A stretch of DNA of 64,000 nt. It comes from Penium margaritaceum. Its lineage: Eukaryota; Streptophyta; Zygnematophyceae; Desmidiales; Peniaceae. Below the pieces are notes generated by a model that saw nothing but the letters and a program-made list of their open reading frames with translations, did no database searches and was not told the DNA's origin. The position numbers and the translations under genes are program-made. Positions 1 through 10,634 of this stretch are shown one piece after another. Positions within the stretch are counted from its first letter, which is position 1. Every line of letters starts with the position of its first letter. The DNA is taken from contig SZWC01001510.1 in the NCBI GenBank assembly GCA_023375785.1, positions 1 to 64,000 of the forward strand. The letters are read 5' to 3'.

Positions 1-1
1 T

Positions 2-17
2 CCCCCCCCCCCCCCCC
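2..17. repeat. C16 homopolymer
   Basis: A run of 16 cytosines at the window edge. On the minus strand it is a poly-G tract downstream of the Copia-B pol gene, so it could be that element's polypurine tract with the 3' LTR lying outside the window. That is inference, because no LTR is visible to test it. It could also be a simple homopolymer or an assembly edge. Confidence 0.6.
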
Positions 18-527
18 GGGCGGCCCAAGCCGATGCCAAACAAAATAGCAGAACAGGAGGCACCCGGTGGTCCACTTAGTGTACCCAACTTGGGCCAATG
101 CCGAGGCAGAGCCTTACGGCAGTATGAGGGGTGCCATTGGGGAGCCTCCTGCCCGGACACATGTGGGATCGAAACCCCACACATGGCCGAGACCCGTGGT
201 GGGCCGACATTCACAGCCCACCATCGGTTTCTTGACTGGAGAAGGCGAGCAGCGAGGTGAAGAACGGAACAGGAATGCGAAAAGAGAACGTTCGGCCCCC
301 AGGGAGGAGGAGAACATAAACGGAGCGTGGTCAAAACTCGAAAGAGAAGGCCGAGACGGACACCCGGAGTGTGGCTTGTAGCGGGGAGCGAACCGCACCC
401 TGTATATTGTTGGGATGTGAGCGAGCCGCAAGACAGCGGGGAACGCAAATAGGACACGGGAAAGAGAGGTAGAAGCTGGTGCAAAAAGAGGGGAGAGAGG
501 CGCAGGCTCCACGCACGGCCACCGGGT
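18..527. other. GC-rich stretch, no gene recognised
   Basis: No conserved protein domain is seen on either strand; the frames that stay open are Arg/Pro/Ser-rich and look non-coding. A short inverted repeat lies at about 157-186, with TGTGGG pairing with CCCACA around ATCGAAAC. The stretch lies downstream of Copia-B pol and may be its 3' untranslated region. By eye it does not match the Copia-B 5' LTR at 5360 onward. Confidence 0.4.
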
Positions 528-721
528 CCAACGCCTCATATGGGGGAACTTGGGATGCCATGCGGGGAGCGCGAGAGAGGGCAGAGCGAGGAAGAGAGGA
601 GCGTTGCGACCAACCGTAACCTGCGTCCGTGCCAATGCCTCATGTGGGGGGCACAAAAACGGGAGAGGAGAGCGGCATTGCCGTCGGTCATCTTCGTCCA
701 TCCCAACGCCTCATGCGGGGG
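528..721. repeat. Degenerate tandem repeat around CCAAYGCCTCATRYGGGGG
   Basis: The 19-base motif CCAAYGCCTCATRYGGGGG occurs at 528-546, 632-650 and 703-721, at spacings of 104 and 71 bases. The sequence just before the second and third motifs is also related. The array sits at the very end of Copia-B pol on the minus strand and probably belongs to that element's 3' region. Confidence 0.6.
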
Positions 722-3700
722 GGACGAAAGAAGAAGACCCAGAGGATGCAGGAGCAAGGAGAGAGAGCAAGCCGAGGCGAGCACAGAGCGCAGTATGACA
801 GTCGGCAGAAAGAGGCTTGGTGAAGATGTCAGTGGATTGCTGCTCGCTAGGAATGTAGAGTATGCGAACCACACCGTCGGTAACGGCGTCGCGCACGTAG
901 TGATACCACCGGCGAACGTGTTTGGTGCGGTCATGGAGAACGGGATCCTCGGAGAGGGCAATGGCACCTTCGTTGTCGCAGTTGATGGTGGTAGGTACGA
1001 GTTGGTCGAAGCCGAGTTCAGAAAGAAACATGCGAAGCCAGACGGCTTCACGAGTGGCTTCACTCTCAGCGATGTATTCGGCTTCAGTGGAGGACAGAGC
1101 CACCACAGATTGCTTCTTTGAGCGCCAATTGACAGGGCTTCTATTGAGAAGAAAGACGTAGCCAGACGTCGATCGACTGGTGGCGTGATCACCGGAGAGG
1201 TCTGCGTTGCAAATACCATGAAGAATATTACCACCGGTGGAAGAGTATCGAATTCCAAGGTCGGCAATGGAGCGCAAGTAGCGAATGCTTCATTTGGCCG
1301 CAACGATGTGAGCGGCGGTGGTGTTCTGGCAGCCTTGACCGAGGATGCCGATAGCATAGGACAGATCAGGACGTGTGGCAATAGACGCATACATCAGGGA
1401 GCCCACCATGCTGGGAAAAACTTTGGCGTCGGCGGGAGCGAGAAGATCCACCGGAGCGGGGACTTTGGAGAGGCCATGCAGGAGAGCCAAGGGTGTAGCC
1501 ATAGGGTTGACGTTACCAAGTTGAAACTTATCAGTAACGCATTGTGCATACGTGGCTTGATTGAGAACGATGTGACAGTCCCGCTGTTGGTGCAATTGAA
1601 TGCCGAGATAATATGTCAAGGAACCCATGTCGCTCATCTCAAAGCGCCGAGATAGCGGATCCTTGAAAGCGGAGATGGTGTCGAGCGTGGGACCAAACAA
1701 GATGAGGTCATCGACATAAAGAATGATGCCGATGGTGTTAGCTCCGGAACGATAGTAGATCGAGTGATCAGAATGGAGACGAGTCAGATTTTGCCCAAGG
1801 AAGAACTCATGAATCTTGAGATTCCATTGGCGTGGGGCCTGCTTGAGCCCGTAGAGAGAGCGCTTGAGACGACAGACGAGATGAGCCTTGTTAGGTTCCA
1901 CGAAGCCCTCGGGTTGTGTCATTAGATGGTCTCATTCAGGTCCCAGTTGAGAAAGGCGCATTTGACATCCATCTGATGCAGAATCCAACCGTTAGCAACA
2001 GCAAGAGACAGAATGACACGGATGGAGGAATACTTGGCCACTGGGCCGAAGGTGTCACTGTAGTTGACGCCGAGAACGTGACCATAACCACGGGCCAAGA
2101 GGCGAGCTTTGTATCGTTCAGGCTCGCCAGCACTGTTGAATTTTCTCCGAAACACACACTTGTATGTAACGACAGGTTGGTCCGGCGGCTGTGGGACAAG
2201 ATCCCATGTACCTTGTTTTTGAAGCTGATCAAATTCCTCTTGGCTGGCTTGGCGCCAAAGAGCTACATCAGGTCGACGCATGGCATCCTTGTAGCTGATG
2301 GGGTCGACGACTTGAGTGACGAGAGCACTGTCATCTTCATCATCTGATGTGTGGAGCATGGCGAGTTGAAAATACGTTGGGGTAGTGCGGTTGCGGGTGG
2401 AGCGACGAAGACCAGGGATGGCAGCAGACAGTAACGGAGCATCCGGTGCTGATGATGGAAGGGATTCTCCAGAGGTGTGTTCATGAGGATGCACTGGAGG
2501 AAGCACATCAGCATGTTCATCGAGGACAGGATCAACGTTGAATTTCTGAATGGGCTCAGGAGCCGTGTCCATAGGTATGGTGACGATGGGTGAAATAGGA
2601 AGAATCCTTGTGTTGAGGAAGGTGATTTCATCAAAGATGGGTGGTCGTGCATAGGCCACGGTTTGCGTAACAGGATCCCAAAATCTGTAGATGTCGTTGT
2701 TGTCTTCATATCCAAGAAGGATACAGGCTTTAGACCGCGGCTCCAACTAGGAGCGCAGTTCTGGGCGTAGCCAGACGTGAGCGGTGCAGTTGAAGATGCG
2801 AATGTGTTGCAGATGGGATTTCGCACCGGTCCATGCTTCATATGGTGTATGAGTAGCATTGGGAAGTTTGACTGTGGGCAGTCAGTTGGTAATGTATGCT
2901 ACAGTGGAGAGAACCTCCCCCCAGAAGACGGATGGTAGTGCAGCTGTGAGTAGCATTGTCCGAGCGCGTTCTAGAAGAGTTTGATTCATGCGCTCAGCCT
3001 TCTCGTTTTGTTGAGGCGTGTAGGGAACGGTGCGTTGGTGTTGGATACCTTTCTGCTTGAAGAAAGAGTTGAGTGAGTGACAAATGAACTCACCGCCATT
3101 GTCAGTTCTGATTTTTTTCACGCTGAGGTTGGTTTCATTTTCAATCTGCCGCATCCAGGTTTTGATGATATCGGCGGCTTCGTTTTTGTAGCGGAGAAAC
3201 CTGACCTAAACAAAATGGCTGTAGTCATCGATGATGACCAGAAAGTAGTGCTTGTTTGACAGGGATTCTTCCTTGATGGAGCAGAGGTCCATGTGAAGCA
3301 GTTCCAGTTTTTGTGTTGTTGTTGTAGTTGGATGAGCCTTGAATGGTTTTTGATATTGTTTGCCTGTGAAACAGCCGCTGCATGGCGTTGTGTCGGAAGG
3401 CTTTGTAAGTCCAGAAGGGAGATCATGAACCCATTGTTGTTGTGCCATATTGTGTAGAGTGGCATAGTTGACGTGGGCAAGCCGGTGATGCCATGAATCA
3501 GCTGTGGAAGTAGCTGAGGTGGGATGACGACAGTCAAAAGAGACAGCTACCATAAATGCAACTTTTGGTTCATTTGTCAGCATAGCTGGTGGCACCTCCT
3601 CTGAGTCGAGAATTGTCGGATGACCAGTGCGAGTAGCAACGGCTGCTAGATTGCCTTTGGTATCCAGAATCTTGCAGTTCTTATCCGAATCAAAAATCAC

Positions 3701-5311
3701 TTTGAAGCCGTTGTCGTTGATGCGTCCGACGGATAGGAGATTAGCCGCAAGTTCAGGGACGAGTAAGACCTGGCTGAAAGTGCGCGTCACCTGTTGCCCT
3801 CGAAGGGTAATAAGCACTTGCACTGTACCTTCACCGTAGGCTGGGATGAGTCGTCCATCACCCACACGAACTCCGTAAGCTTGTGCGTACTGGGTGTGGG
3901 TGGTCAACCATTCCTTGCGACAGGTCATATGCTTGGTACATCCCGAGTTAATAATCCAGGCAAGGAGTCCCGCAGCGAGTAGGTAGGCACTGTTAACGGA
4001 GTACATTGCCAGTTCTTCCAGGATGGGTTTTTCATGATTGATTGAGGAGTCAGAACTTGCTCCGCTTGAGTCTGAAGGGTATTGTTCGAAGTGAGTTGCG
4101 TCGGCTGTGAAAAACTTTAGCTGGGGAATGGAGTAATTGTCCGAGTTTTAGTACATGTCAGCGGAATTGTGACCTGTAAAACCTTAGATGAGATGGGAAA
4201 AGTCAGCTAATAGTGTTGAAAAGGGTGAGAGAAAGGCTGATGGTGTCTCATCAGTGAGAAGAGCATTCGGAGTGTTGCACGTTGGCGCATTGAATCGCGG
4301 TCGTTGCTCTGGACGAGTCGGACAGTCAAGTTGGATGTGCCCTTTTTTGTTGCATCGCCAACAGATGCGATCCCCTGGGTGAACATAAGGCCTGGGAGCC
4401 TATTGAAGATATCCAAGTCGAGGTTGATACGTGGCTTGAGTGCCTTGGTTGGTGCTGGGATGAATATTTCCATAGGTCTCGTACTTCTTTGTTCGTCGTT
4501 CTGGTCGTCCTTGATATTTGGCGTAAAGTCCGACTTCACCACAGTTTTCTTTGATGTAGGCATCTTTGTCAAGCATGAGAGCCTGTGTTGCCTTCTCAAT
4601 ATTCAGCACATGTGGCTTGGCGGCTGCTGCCACTGCGGCCGCTGCTGGTCCTCCTACTGCTTGTACTGCTGCTGCTGCTGCTAGGACAGCGTTCCCAATG
4701 GCGTCTAGAGCACTCTGGGCAGCAGACCCGATGAGTGTAATTTTTTCATCATCTTCCTGTCGATCGTTGTTGAAGGATTGAAGTCGCTTCATTGTGTGTT
4801 GAAGACGTGTAGGAAGACTCTGAAACAAGGTCTGAACAAGTACTGTTTCAAAGATAACTTCACCCAAGGTTGTGATGCGACTGGAAAGATCTTTCAGATG
4901 ACATATATGATCCTCAAGCCGAGTGTGTTCCTCCATTTTTTGAGTGTGAAACTCTTTGAGTAGATGACCCAGCTCATCGTCGCTGATCTTGTCATAACGT
5001 CGCTTGAGGGCTCGCCATGCAGTTCTTGGACAGAGGTCCACATTGTCGTCACGAATGAGAAATTTGAGCCGCTCTTCTAGTTGCATAGCCAGGATTGCAA
5101 AAGCTTGGTCGCACCGCCTTTTATGACTGGTTTTCTCCTCAGCAGAGGCATTAACGTCTACAACGTCCGTAGGTGGGTCGATGACCATTCCCCATAGTCC
5201 TTTGTTCATGAATACCATTTTCATGTTGAACGCAAAAGATCGGTAGTCGTCAGCGTTGAAGATTGGTATCTTGAAATGATCATGATGGCCGCTTCCTGTG
5301 AGTAACGCCAT
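711..5311 (-). pseudogene. Copia-B gag-pol polyprotein (about 1,530 codons, broken)
   Basis: The start is the ATG at 5311, 30 nt past the primer site, beginning MALLTGSG. Gag has a UBN2-like region (YRSFAFNMKMVFMNKGLWGM) and a perfect knuckle CWRCNKKGHIQLDC near 4310-4355. Protease near 3950 reads WIINSGCTKHMT, where the family has DSG, so the catalytic Asp is changed to Asn. Integrase has the HHCC zinc site (WHHRLAHVN...CSGC) and the RTDNGGEF and PYTPQQN motifs. RT has YVDD and YLGIQL. RNase H has STEAEY and CDNEGAIAL. Gag and pol share one frame. Breaks are TAG at 4400, TAA near 4184 and 4148, TAG at 3206 (Trp position), TGA at 2882, TAG near 2747, a 1-nt loss near 1923 (after LNETI) and TGA at 1290 (Arg position). 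Not functional as written. Confidence 0.92.
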
Positions 5312-5340
5312 GGCGACGACTGCTCCTGGTGAAGGCACCT

Positions 5341-5355
5341 CCTGCTCTGATACCA
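5341..5355 (-). promoter_or_regulatory. Copia-B primer-binding site (initiator-Met tRNA)
   Basis: On the minus strand this reads TGGTATCAGAGCAGG. The first 11-12 bases complement the 3' end of plant initiator-Met tRNA, the usual Copia primer. It lies four bases inside the LTR end and just upstream of the gag ATG. Confidence 0.85.
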
Positions 5356-5359
5356 AATT

Positions 5360-6160
5360 TGAAAATCAGCACTTCTCTAGGATCACAGGTGTCTCAGGAG
5401 ATACAACAAATCAACCAATTGTGACTGAAATCCACTGTGTTGTACACACTGCAACTGTACGCTACAAAGAATCACTTTCTGTTACACAGTGACGATTCAA
5501 GAGGTTACACAGAAGTCAAAGGTACATGGCTCATCTCTTGAGCTTTCCAACGATATGCTATACTTGCAAAATGGTGCAATATAGACGAAGCAATCTACAA
5601 ATGAAACTACTACCTATTTGTACTAGTCTAGTGACTAGGAAATACAAAGAGCAAGTAAAATGCACGAGCTTGGTCTGTCCGGTCCGCTTGTCTCTTCCTT
5701 GAGCGTCCCGGACGCCGGTCGGTGTCCCCAGTCACCGAGCGACCGAGGTTGGCGGATACCCAGCGCCCTCGGTACGATTCACGGACGAGATCGTCCTCAT
5801 CTGTGGCAGATCCTTTGCTCCCGTCGAACTTCTCGCTCGTCGGGTGAGGAGGAGCTCGTGCTCCCACTCTCGATCCCGCAACGGCTGTGATCGCCCCATC
5901 GTCTACGAGATGCTCTCCGATCCATCGATCCATTGTTTATGAAGATCCCGTAGCTCCATTCTCTTGATCCGATGCCTCAATCGAAGCCCGTCCATGTGCT
6001 CTGATCTAGGGTCCGTATTTCCGCTACTTCACCACTCGCCACGTCAGCACCCATCGTATCGAAAGGAGCTCACGCTCGCACTCTCGTACTTGCACTCGGT
6101 CCTCACCGAGGCCATAACCTGTACTTCTGCAAATCACGCCAGAACTTAAGGTGGCCGTTT
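5360..6160 (-). repeat. Copia-B 5' LTR, outer boundary undetermined
   Basis: The inner edge is fixed by the terminal CA (TG on plus at 5360-5361) next to the primer site. There is no second copy in the window for comparison, so the outer end is only a guess. Around 5670 the sequence becomes GC-richer, and a minus frame of about 100 codons opens at 5628-5933. It has no recognisable domain and I do not treat it as a gene. Confidence 0.5.
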
Positions 6161-6509
6161 GTAGTATCCTGTTAAATCAATAGGAAGCTGCGGCAGGCCC
6201 TCGTACCGGGTTAGACTCCCGGACGACGGTAACTGACCCCGCCATCGGTAGAGCAGAGTCCAGTAGAGTAGAGTCCGGTAGAGTAGGCAGAGGGGTGGCG
6301 GAGAGAGTGGTGACCTCTCCCCCAGCCCTCTTGCCTTTTTATCCCAAGTGCCCATGCCGAGCACAAAGTAGGACACTTGTGAGATAGTGACATAATCTAT
6401 GTCACATTTCTCCTTTTGCCCATATCTCCAGATCGAGCCATCCAAATTGGCTGTTATTTGGATTGTGGACGGCTGACGAAGAGATCTGTCCATTGGTACC
6501 ACCAGATCA
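6161..6509. other. Unassigned spacer between Copia-B and C1
   Basis: No coding domain is recognised. It contains a 15-bp tandem repeat (separate entry) and may be the rest of the Copia-B LTR, or Copia-C pol too decayed to recognise. Similarity to the Copia-C RT start becomes visible only at about 6510-6546. Confidence 0.4.
6247..6291. repeat. 15-bp tandem repeat, three units
   Basis: Three adjacent 15-bp units begin at 6247, 6262 and 6277, related to RGTAGAGYAGAGTCC. The third is diverged at its end. Minisatellite-like, with no function inferred. Confidence 0.75.
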
Positions 6510-7982
6510 GGAACTCGGGCCCTAGAGGAAAGGCCCCCAAAGGCGTACGTGGTAGGGTCAAAGTGGGTACTCCGGAAAATGTTCAAGCAAGATGGTACTA
6601 TCGACAAGTACAAGGCAAGAGTTATGGCGAAGGGATTTTCCTAGCATATAGGCTCAGAGTATGAGGAGAACTTCGAGCTTGTCATAACCATTACTTCCAT
6701 CAAATCCATGTTTGGCATTGCTAATGCAAAACATTTTGAGGTCCACCAGATGGACCTAACAACAGCTTTCCTCTACGGGAAGCTAGACAAAGAAGTGCTG
6801 ATGTAACTGCCTAGAGGAGTGAAAGCTCTACAGGGTAAGGTTTGTAAACTGGTCAAAGAACTCTACGGGCTCAAACAGACTCCAAGGATGTGGTACAAGG
6901 AGATGGACAACTTCATGGCTGGGCTCACCTTCATGCGCTGCCTGAATGACGCTAGTGTCTATGTCTGGGAGGACAAGGCTTGATGATTGTTGCACTGTAC
7001 ATGGATGACCTGGTCATCTGCTTGTTGTAAGTCAAGCTATTGAACAAGTTAAAGATATATCTCAGCAACATGTTCAAGATGAAGGACATGGGTTCGCTCG
7101 AGTTCTACCTTGAGATAGATGTCCACCACAATCGAGCAGCAGACACCATCAAGCTGAACCAGACCAAGTACATCATGGAGGTCCTAAAGCGCTACAACAT
7201 GGAGAACTAGAAGCCCATCAGCACACCCATGACAACAGACATCAAGCTCTCCTCCTCCATGAGCCCTAGTATACAAGTAGTACGACATGATAATATTCCA
7301 TACATGTCTACTGTTGGCAACCTCATGTTTGCCATGGTAGAAACACACCTTGACGTTTGCTATGCTCTGGGACAAGTGAGCAGGTTTGTGGCCAATCTAG
7401 GGCCACAACACTGGCAAGAAGACAAGCACATCACGCGCTATCTACAGAAGACACGACAAGTGGGACTCCAATTTGGAGGCCAAGGAGAATTGTGACACAC
7501 TGCGGCTAGTGTGCTATATAGACGCCGACTAGGGAGGAAGAATGGATAAGAGAAAGTCCACCTCGGGTTTTGTGTGCCTCTTGAATGGTGGTGTGATCTC
7601 TTGGACAAGTAGAAAGCAAGACCGTGTCTCCATTTCTACCACTGAGGAAGAGTACATAGCTCTGTCATGAGCATGCAAGCAGAGAGAGTGGCTACACCGT
7701 TTGCTTGCTAAGATGAAAGTGCCACAAAAAGAAGCAACAGAGGTCTGCACCGACAACAAGAGTGCAATGAAAATGGCACAAGATATCATCTCCCCGTAGA
7801 TCAAGTACATGGACATCAGGTACCACTACTCACGCGACCTGGTTACAAAAGAGATCATGGGCCTAGAATACATGGAGACCAGGAAGATGCTCGCAGATTG
7901 CATGACAAAGGAGCTGGATAGCGAATAACAGTCTGCATGTACTCAAGGCATCGGTATTGTCAACGCATCGCACGAAGACTGA
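6510..7982 (+). pseudogene. C1 RT and RNase H (decayed)
   Basis: The reading starts near the RT entry VGSKWVLRKMFKQDGT (6555 onward), then VHQMDLTTAFLYGKLDKEVL and LYGLKQTPRMWYKEMDNFM. The active site is YMDD at 6998-7009, where C3 keeps YVDD. RNase H follows with STSGFVCLLNGGVISWTS and TDNKSA, ending at a TGA at 7980-7982, the same position as in C3. In-frame stops of mixed type (TAG, TAA, TGA) and at least one frameshift near 6980 break it. The mixture of lesions and loss of the 5' half mark it as old. Confidence 0.9.
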
Positions 7983-8045
7983 GGCAAAGACTGCTACAGA
8001 GAGGAGATCTCTCATAGCTAAAGGACAGAGGTAGAAGGGAGTACT

Positions 8046-8109
8046 TGTTGACCTGATATACTCCTTGTACATTTTTTATGTTTGGACAGGCACAGGAAAG
8101 ACTAGGCAA
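8046..8109 (+). repeat. Copia-C (C1/C2) LTR, left piece
   Basis: The LTR begins TGTTGACCTGATA directly after the polypurine tract GAAGGGAGTACT (8034-8045). C3 has the same start after AAGGGAGAGTT. The last five bases (GGCAA, 8105-8109) are the target duplicated by P1. The LTR resumes at 31992. Confidence 0.85.
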
Positions 8110-8840
8110 TGTTGGAAAAGGAGCCATCCGGCTTAGTTACAGGTCCACAGGAGCAAGTTCATGGAAAGTACCAAATACTTGCAGCGATCATCAATCCGAC
8201 TTCACTATTGGAGAATCAGGTGACAAAACATCTACGGTGTAAGATTGAGGCCGATCCAACGGTCGGAATGGGAGATGTGAATTTTCAAAGTTTCCGGGGT
8301 CATCGACCGCCGATATCCGAGTGACCATGGGCGATGGCTCCATGCCTTAGGGTAAGAGAAAAAAAAGGCAAGAGGTCCTGGGTCAAGACCTGATGGGAGA
8401 AATATCCAAAAAGGTCCTAGATTCTTGTGTTACCTTGTCAAAGTGTACTGACTAGGAAAAAGGTACCTCTCCTTACTATTAGGTGAGGTGAGATCCTTGT
8501 GTGCTAGCCATGGACACATGGCGATTCTCCATGGGATTCTGGGTTATGTGATCACTAGGAGTCTGGCATGAGAGCATTTTCTAGCTCTCTAGGTCGTGTG
8601 TGAGTGGTCAGCCTGATTGCTAGGCTGATTTCCTCTCTTGTGTGAGATTACAAACTCTAGTGTGTAAACCTTAGCCTTCAAGGCTAAGTGGTGTGGCTTG
8701 TGAGAGGGCTGACTTGCCCAAAGTCTAGTATGTACTCCATCATTTTGAGTGATTTAATGACCATTCTTTAGCACAAGCGATGCCTTTCCAGTCCCACATG
8801 CTCGCTGCTCTAAGGCTCCTTCTCTCCTCCAGTTCCAACA
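8110..8840 (+). repeat. P1 5' LTR (731 bp)
   Basis: Starts TGTTGGAAAAGGAGCC and ends TTCCAACA, immediately followed by the primer-binding site. It carries the CGGCTTAGTTACAGG variant shared with 31281-31986. Confidence 0.9.
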
Positions 8841-8842
8841 CT

Positions 8843-8855
8843 TGGTATCAGAGCC
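8843..8855 (+). promoter_or_regulatory. P1 primer-binding site
   Basis: TGGTATCAGAGCC, two bases after the LTR end, complements the 3' end of plant initiator-Met tRNA. Confidence 0.9.
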
Positions 8856-9486
8856 AAATTTTGCCACTTTCAGCCAGCACAGGCCGTCACTTTGAGAGAG
8901 ACTGATTAGGCTCAAACTTTCACCATGTTTCAATATCAACCACTAGATCTTCAATTTCAAAAGACAAGCTTTTAACGATCCCTAGAGCTCAAAGATCAGA
9001 CAGTCAGATTGAGAGTTATGCTCAAAACGAGGTCGGCCAAGGATATACTCTTCTCTTTGAGTAAGACTGTCGCCTTGTGATGACCATAACTCTCTTGTTT
9101 CTTTGTCAAATTTAAAAACTTGCATATACGAGTTGAATTATTTTTCCTAAGCTTTCCATTGGTATAAAAGTATTTGCATTCGATTGGTATGTTTGGGATG
9201 AACACCATTAGCAAGCTCAAAAGTGTGAGTTGGAGTAGGAGCAGAAGCATATCCTGTTTTCAAAAGGGCATATATCTGAAAATCCTGGGTTGATGACCCT
9301 GTTTTATGGGTCGATCAAAAAGCGTTTGAGCCGAAATTTCCAGTGGTGGACTCAGTTTTTCAAAATTCCTAGTGTGCTGACCTGTACAGTCCATTTTCTG
9401 TCAGACAGATTTATGGCTGAAGCAGCACCAGAAGCAGGGGTAGCGCCGCTAGTCAAGGGCAGCGCTGAGCATTGCCAAGGCTCAAA
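8856..9486 (+). other. P1 untranslated leader
   Basis: About 630 nt without a gene, homologous to the leaders of P2, P4, P6, P8, P10 and P12. It contains the family's long-range inverted repeat (GAGAGTTAT at about 9011, CATAACTCTC at about 9085). The primer-proximal hairpin found in other copies is degraded here. Confidence 0.8.
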
Positions 9487-9913
9487 ATGGCAGTAGCAGG
9501 CGTAGTAATAGCAGCCCGGCCCTTGGAGAGGCTAGAAGAACGCACCAACTTCACATTTTGGAAGATCCATACCTGCCTCCTTTTGGAGGAGAGGGGCTTG
9601 TAGGAAGTGGTGAACGGCGACGAGCGCGCTCCGCCTCCAGAGGGAAAAAGCATCACCGCAGCGGAGGTGGTGGCGAGGTAGATGCCGCCGAATGGTGCGG
9701 TAGATGCAAGTTCATCTTTAACGATAACGGAAGCATATGACGAGTGGAAGAAGAAGAACAGGCAGGCTAACAGGTTGCTTGTCAACACTATCTCCAACCC
9801 ACATCTTCTGTACGTAAGTGATAAGGCTACTACAAAAGAGGGATAGGACACATTGTGCAAGAAGTTTGAGACCAAGGATCCTGCATTCCTCATGCTTTTG
9901 GAGGAGAAGATGA
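9487..9913 (+). pseudogene. P1 gag, 5' part (interrupted by P2)
   Basis: Gag starts MAVAGVVIAARPLERLEE, with the UBN2-like core TNFTFWKI and later LLVNTISNPHLLYVSDKAT. TAG replaces the Trp of GLWEVV near 9600, and another TAG follows near 9678. The frame stops at EEKMM, where P2 inserted. It continues at 21233 with MALKMQGG after the duplicated GATGA. Confidence 0.9.
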
Positions 9914-10536
9914 TGTTGGAACTTGAGGAGAGAGGGAGCCTTGGAGCAGCGAGCATTTGTGATTAGAAGGGCATCACTTGTGCTGAAGAATGGTTGTTCA
10001 ATCACTCAAAATGATGGAGTACATATAGAGCTAGAGCTTAGGCAAGTCAGCCCTCTCACAAGCCACACCACTTAGCCATGGAGGCTAAGGCTCACATATT
10101 AGTATCCATAATCTCACAAAAGGGTGGAAATCAGCCTAGCAATCAGGCTGACCACTCACACACGACCTAGAGAGCTAGAGAATGCTCTCATGGCACACTC
10201 CTAGTGGTCACATAACCCACAAACCCATGGAGAATCGCCATGTGTCCATGGCTAGCTCACAAGGATCTCAACTCACCTTAAAAGCAAGGAGAGGTACCTT
10301 TATCCTAGTCAATACACTCTGACAAGGCAATCCTAAGACCAAGGACCTTTTTCGATATTTCTCCCATCAGGTCTTAACCGTGGACCTCTTGTCTTTTTCT
10401 TTCTTCAGGCTAAGGCATGGACCCATCGCCCATGGTCACCCGCATATCGACGGTCCATGACCCCGGAAACTACGAAAATTCATATCTCCAAATCCGACCG
10501 TTGGATCGGCCTCAAACATGGACCGTAGACATTTTG
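9914..10536 (-). repeat. P2 3' LTR, truncated
   Basis: Begins TGTTGGAACTTGAGG on plus, a variant shared with the LTRs at 13505 and 20490. It breaks off at ACATTTTG, where sequence from the opposite-strand P3 LTR takes over. About 110 bp of the LTR end is missing. Confidence 0.85.
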
Positions 10537-10629
10537 AGTGATTGAATAACCATTCTTCAGCACAAGTGATCCCCTTCCAATCACACATGCTCGCTGCTCC
10601 AAGGCTCCGTCTCTCCTCAAGTTCCAACA
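10530..10629 (+). repeat. P3 LTR tail next to gag-pol copy A
   Basis: The last ~100 bp of a plus-oriented Copia-P LTR, ending TTCCAACA, followed by the P3 target sequence CCACG at 10630-10634. It matches the end of 16544-17281 and 17390-17615. The join to the P2 LTR falls in the shared bases CATTTTG (10530-10536). Confidence 0.82.
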
Positions 10630-10634
10630 CCACG

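Larger units (their letters stand above)
711..6160 (-). mobile_element. Copia-B LTR retrotransposon, near full length
   Basis: Minus-strand Ty1/Copia element. From right to left it has a 5' LTR starting at 5360, an initiator-Met tRNA primer-binding site, and then one long gag-protease-integrase-RT-RNase H frame ending near 711. The 3' LTR is not recognised and may lie beyond the left edge. The outer end of the 5' LTR is also undetermined, so 6160 is a working boundary. Inactivating changes are few and mostly C-to-T or G-to-A transitions, so it is less decayed than the Copia-C copies. Confidence 0.8.

Noticed and set aside
157-186. tRNA T-arm or Pol III B-box (GGTTTCGATCC) in a SINE
   Set aside because: The loop is one base too long for a T-loop, and no A-box, acceptor stem or SINE tail is visible.
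540-1655. Plus-strand reading frames at 540-1121 and 1185-1655 as genes
   Set aside because: They are antisense to the Copia-B RNase H and RT frames, which carry the real conserved motifs.
5628-5933. A 101-codon minus-strand reading frame as a host gene
   Set aside because: No domain, no homology recognised, Arg-rich composition of a GC-rich stretch, and its position in the presumed Copia-B LTR region.
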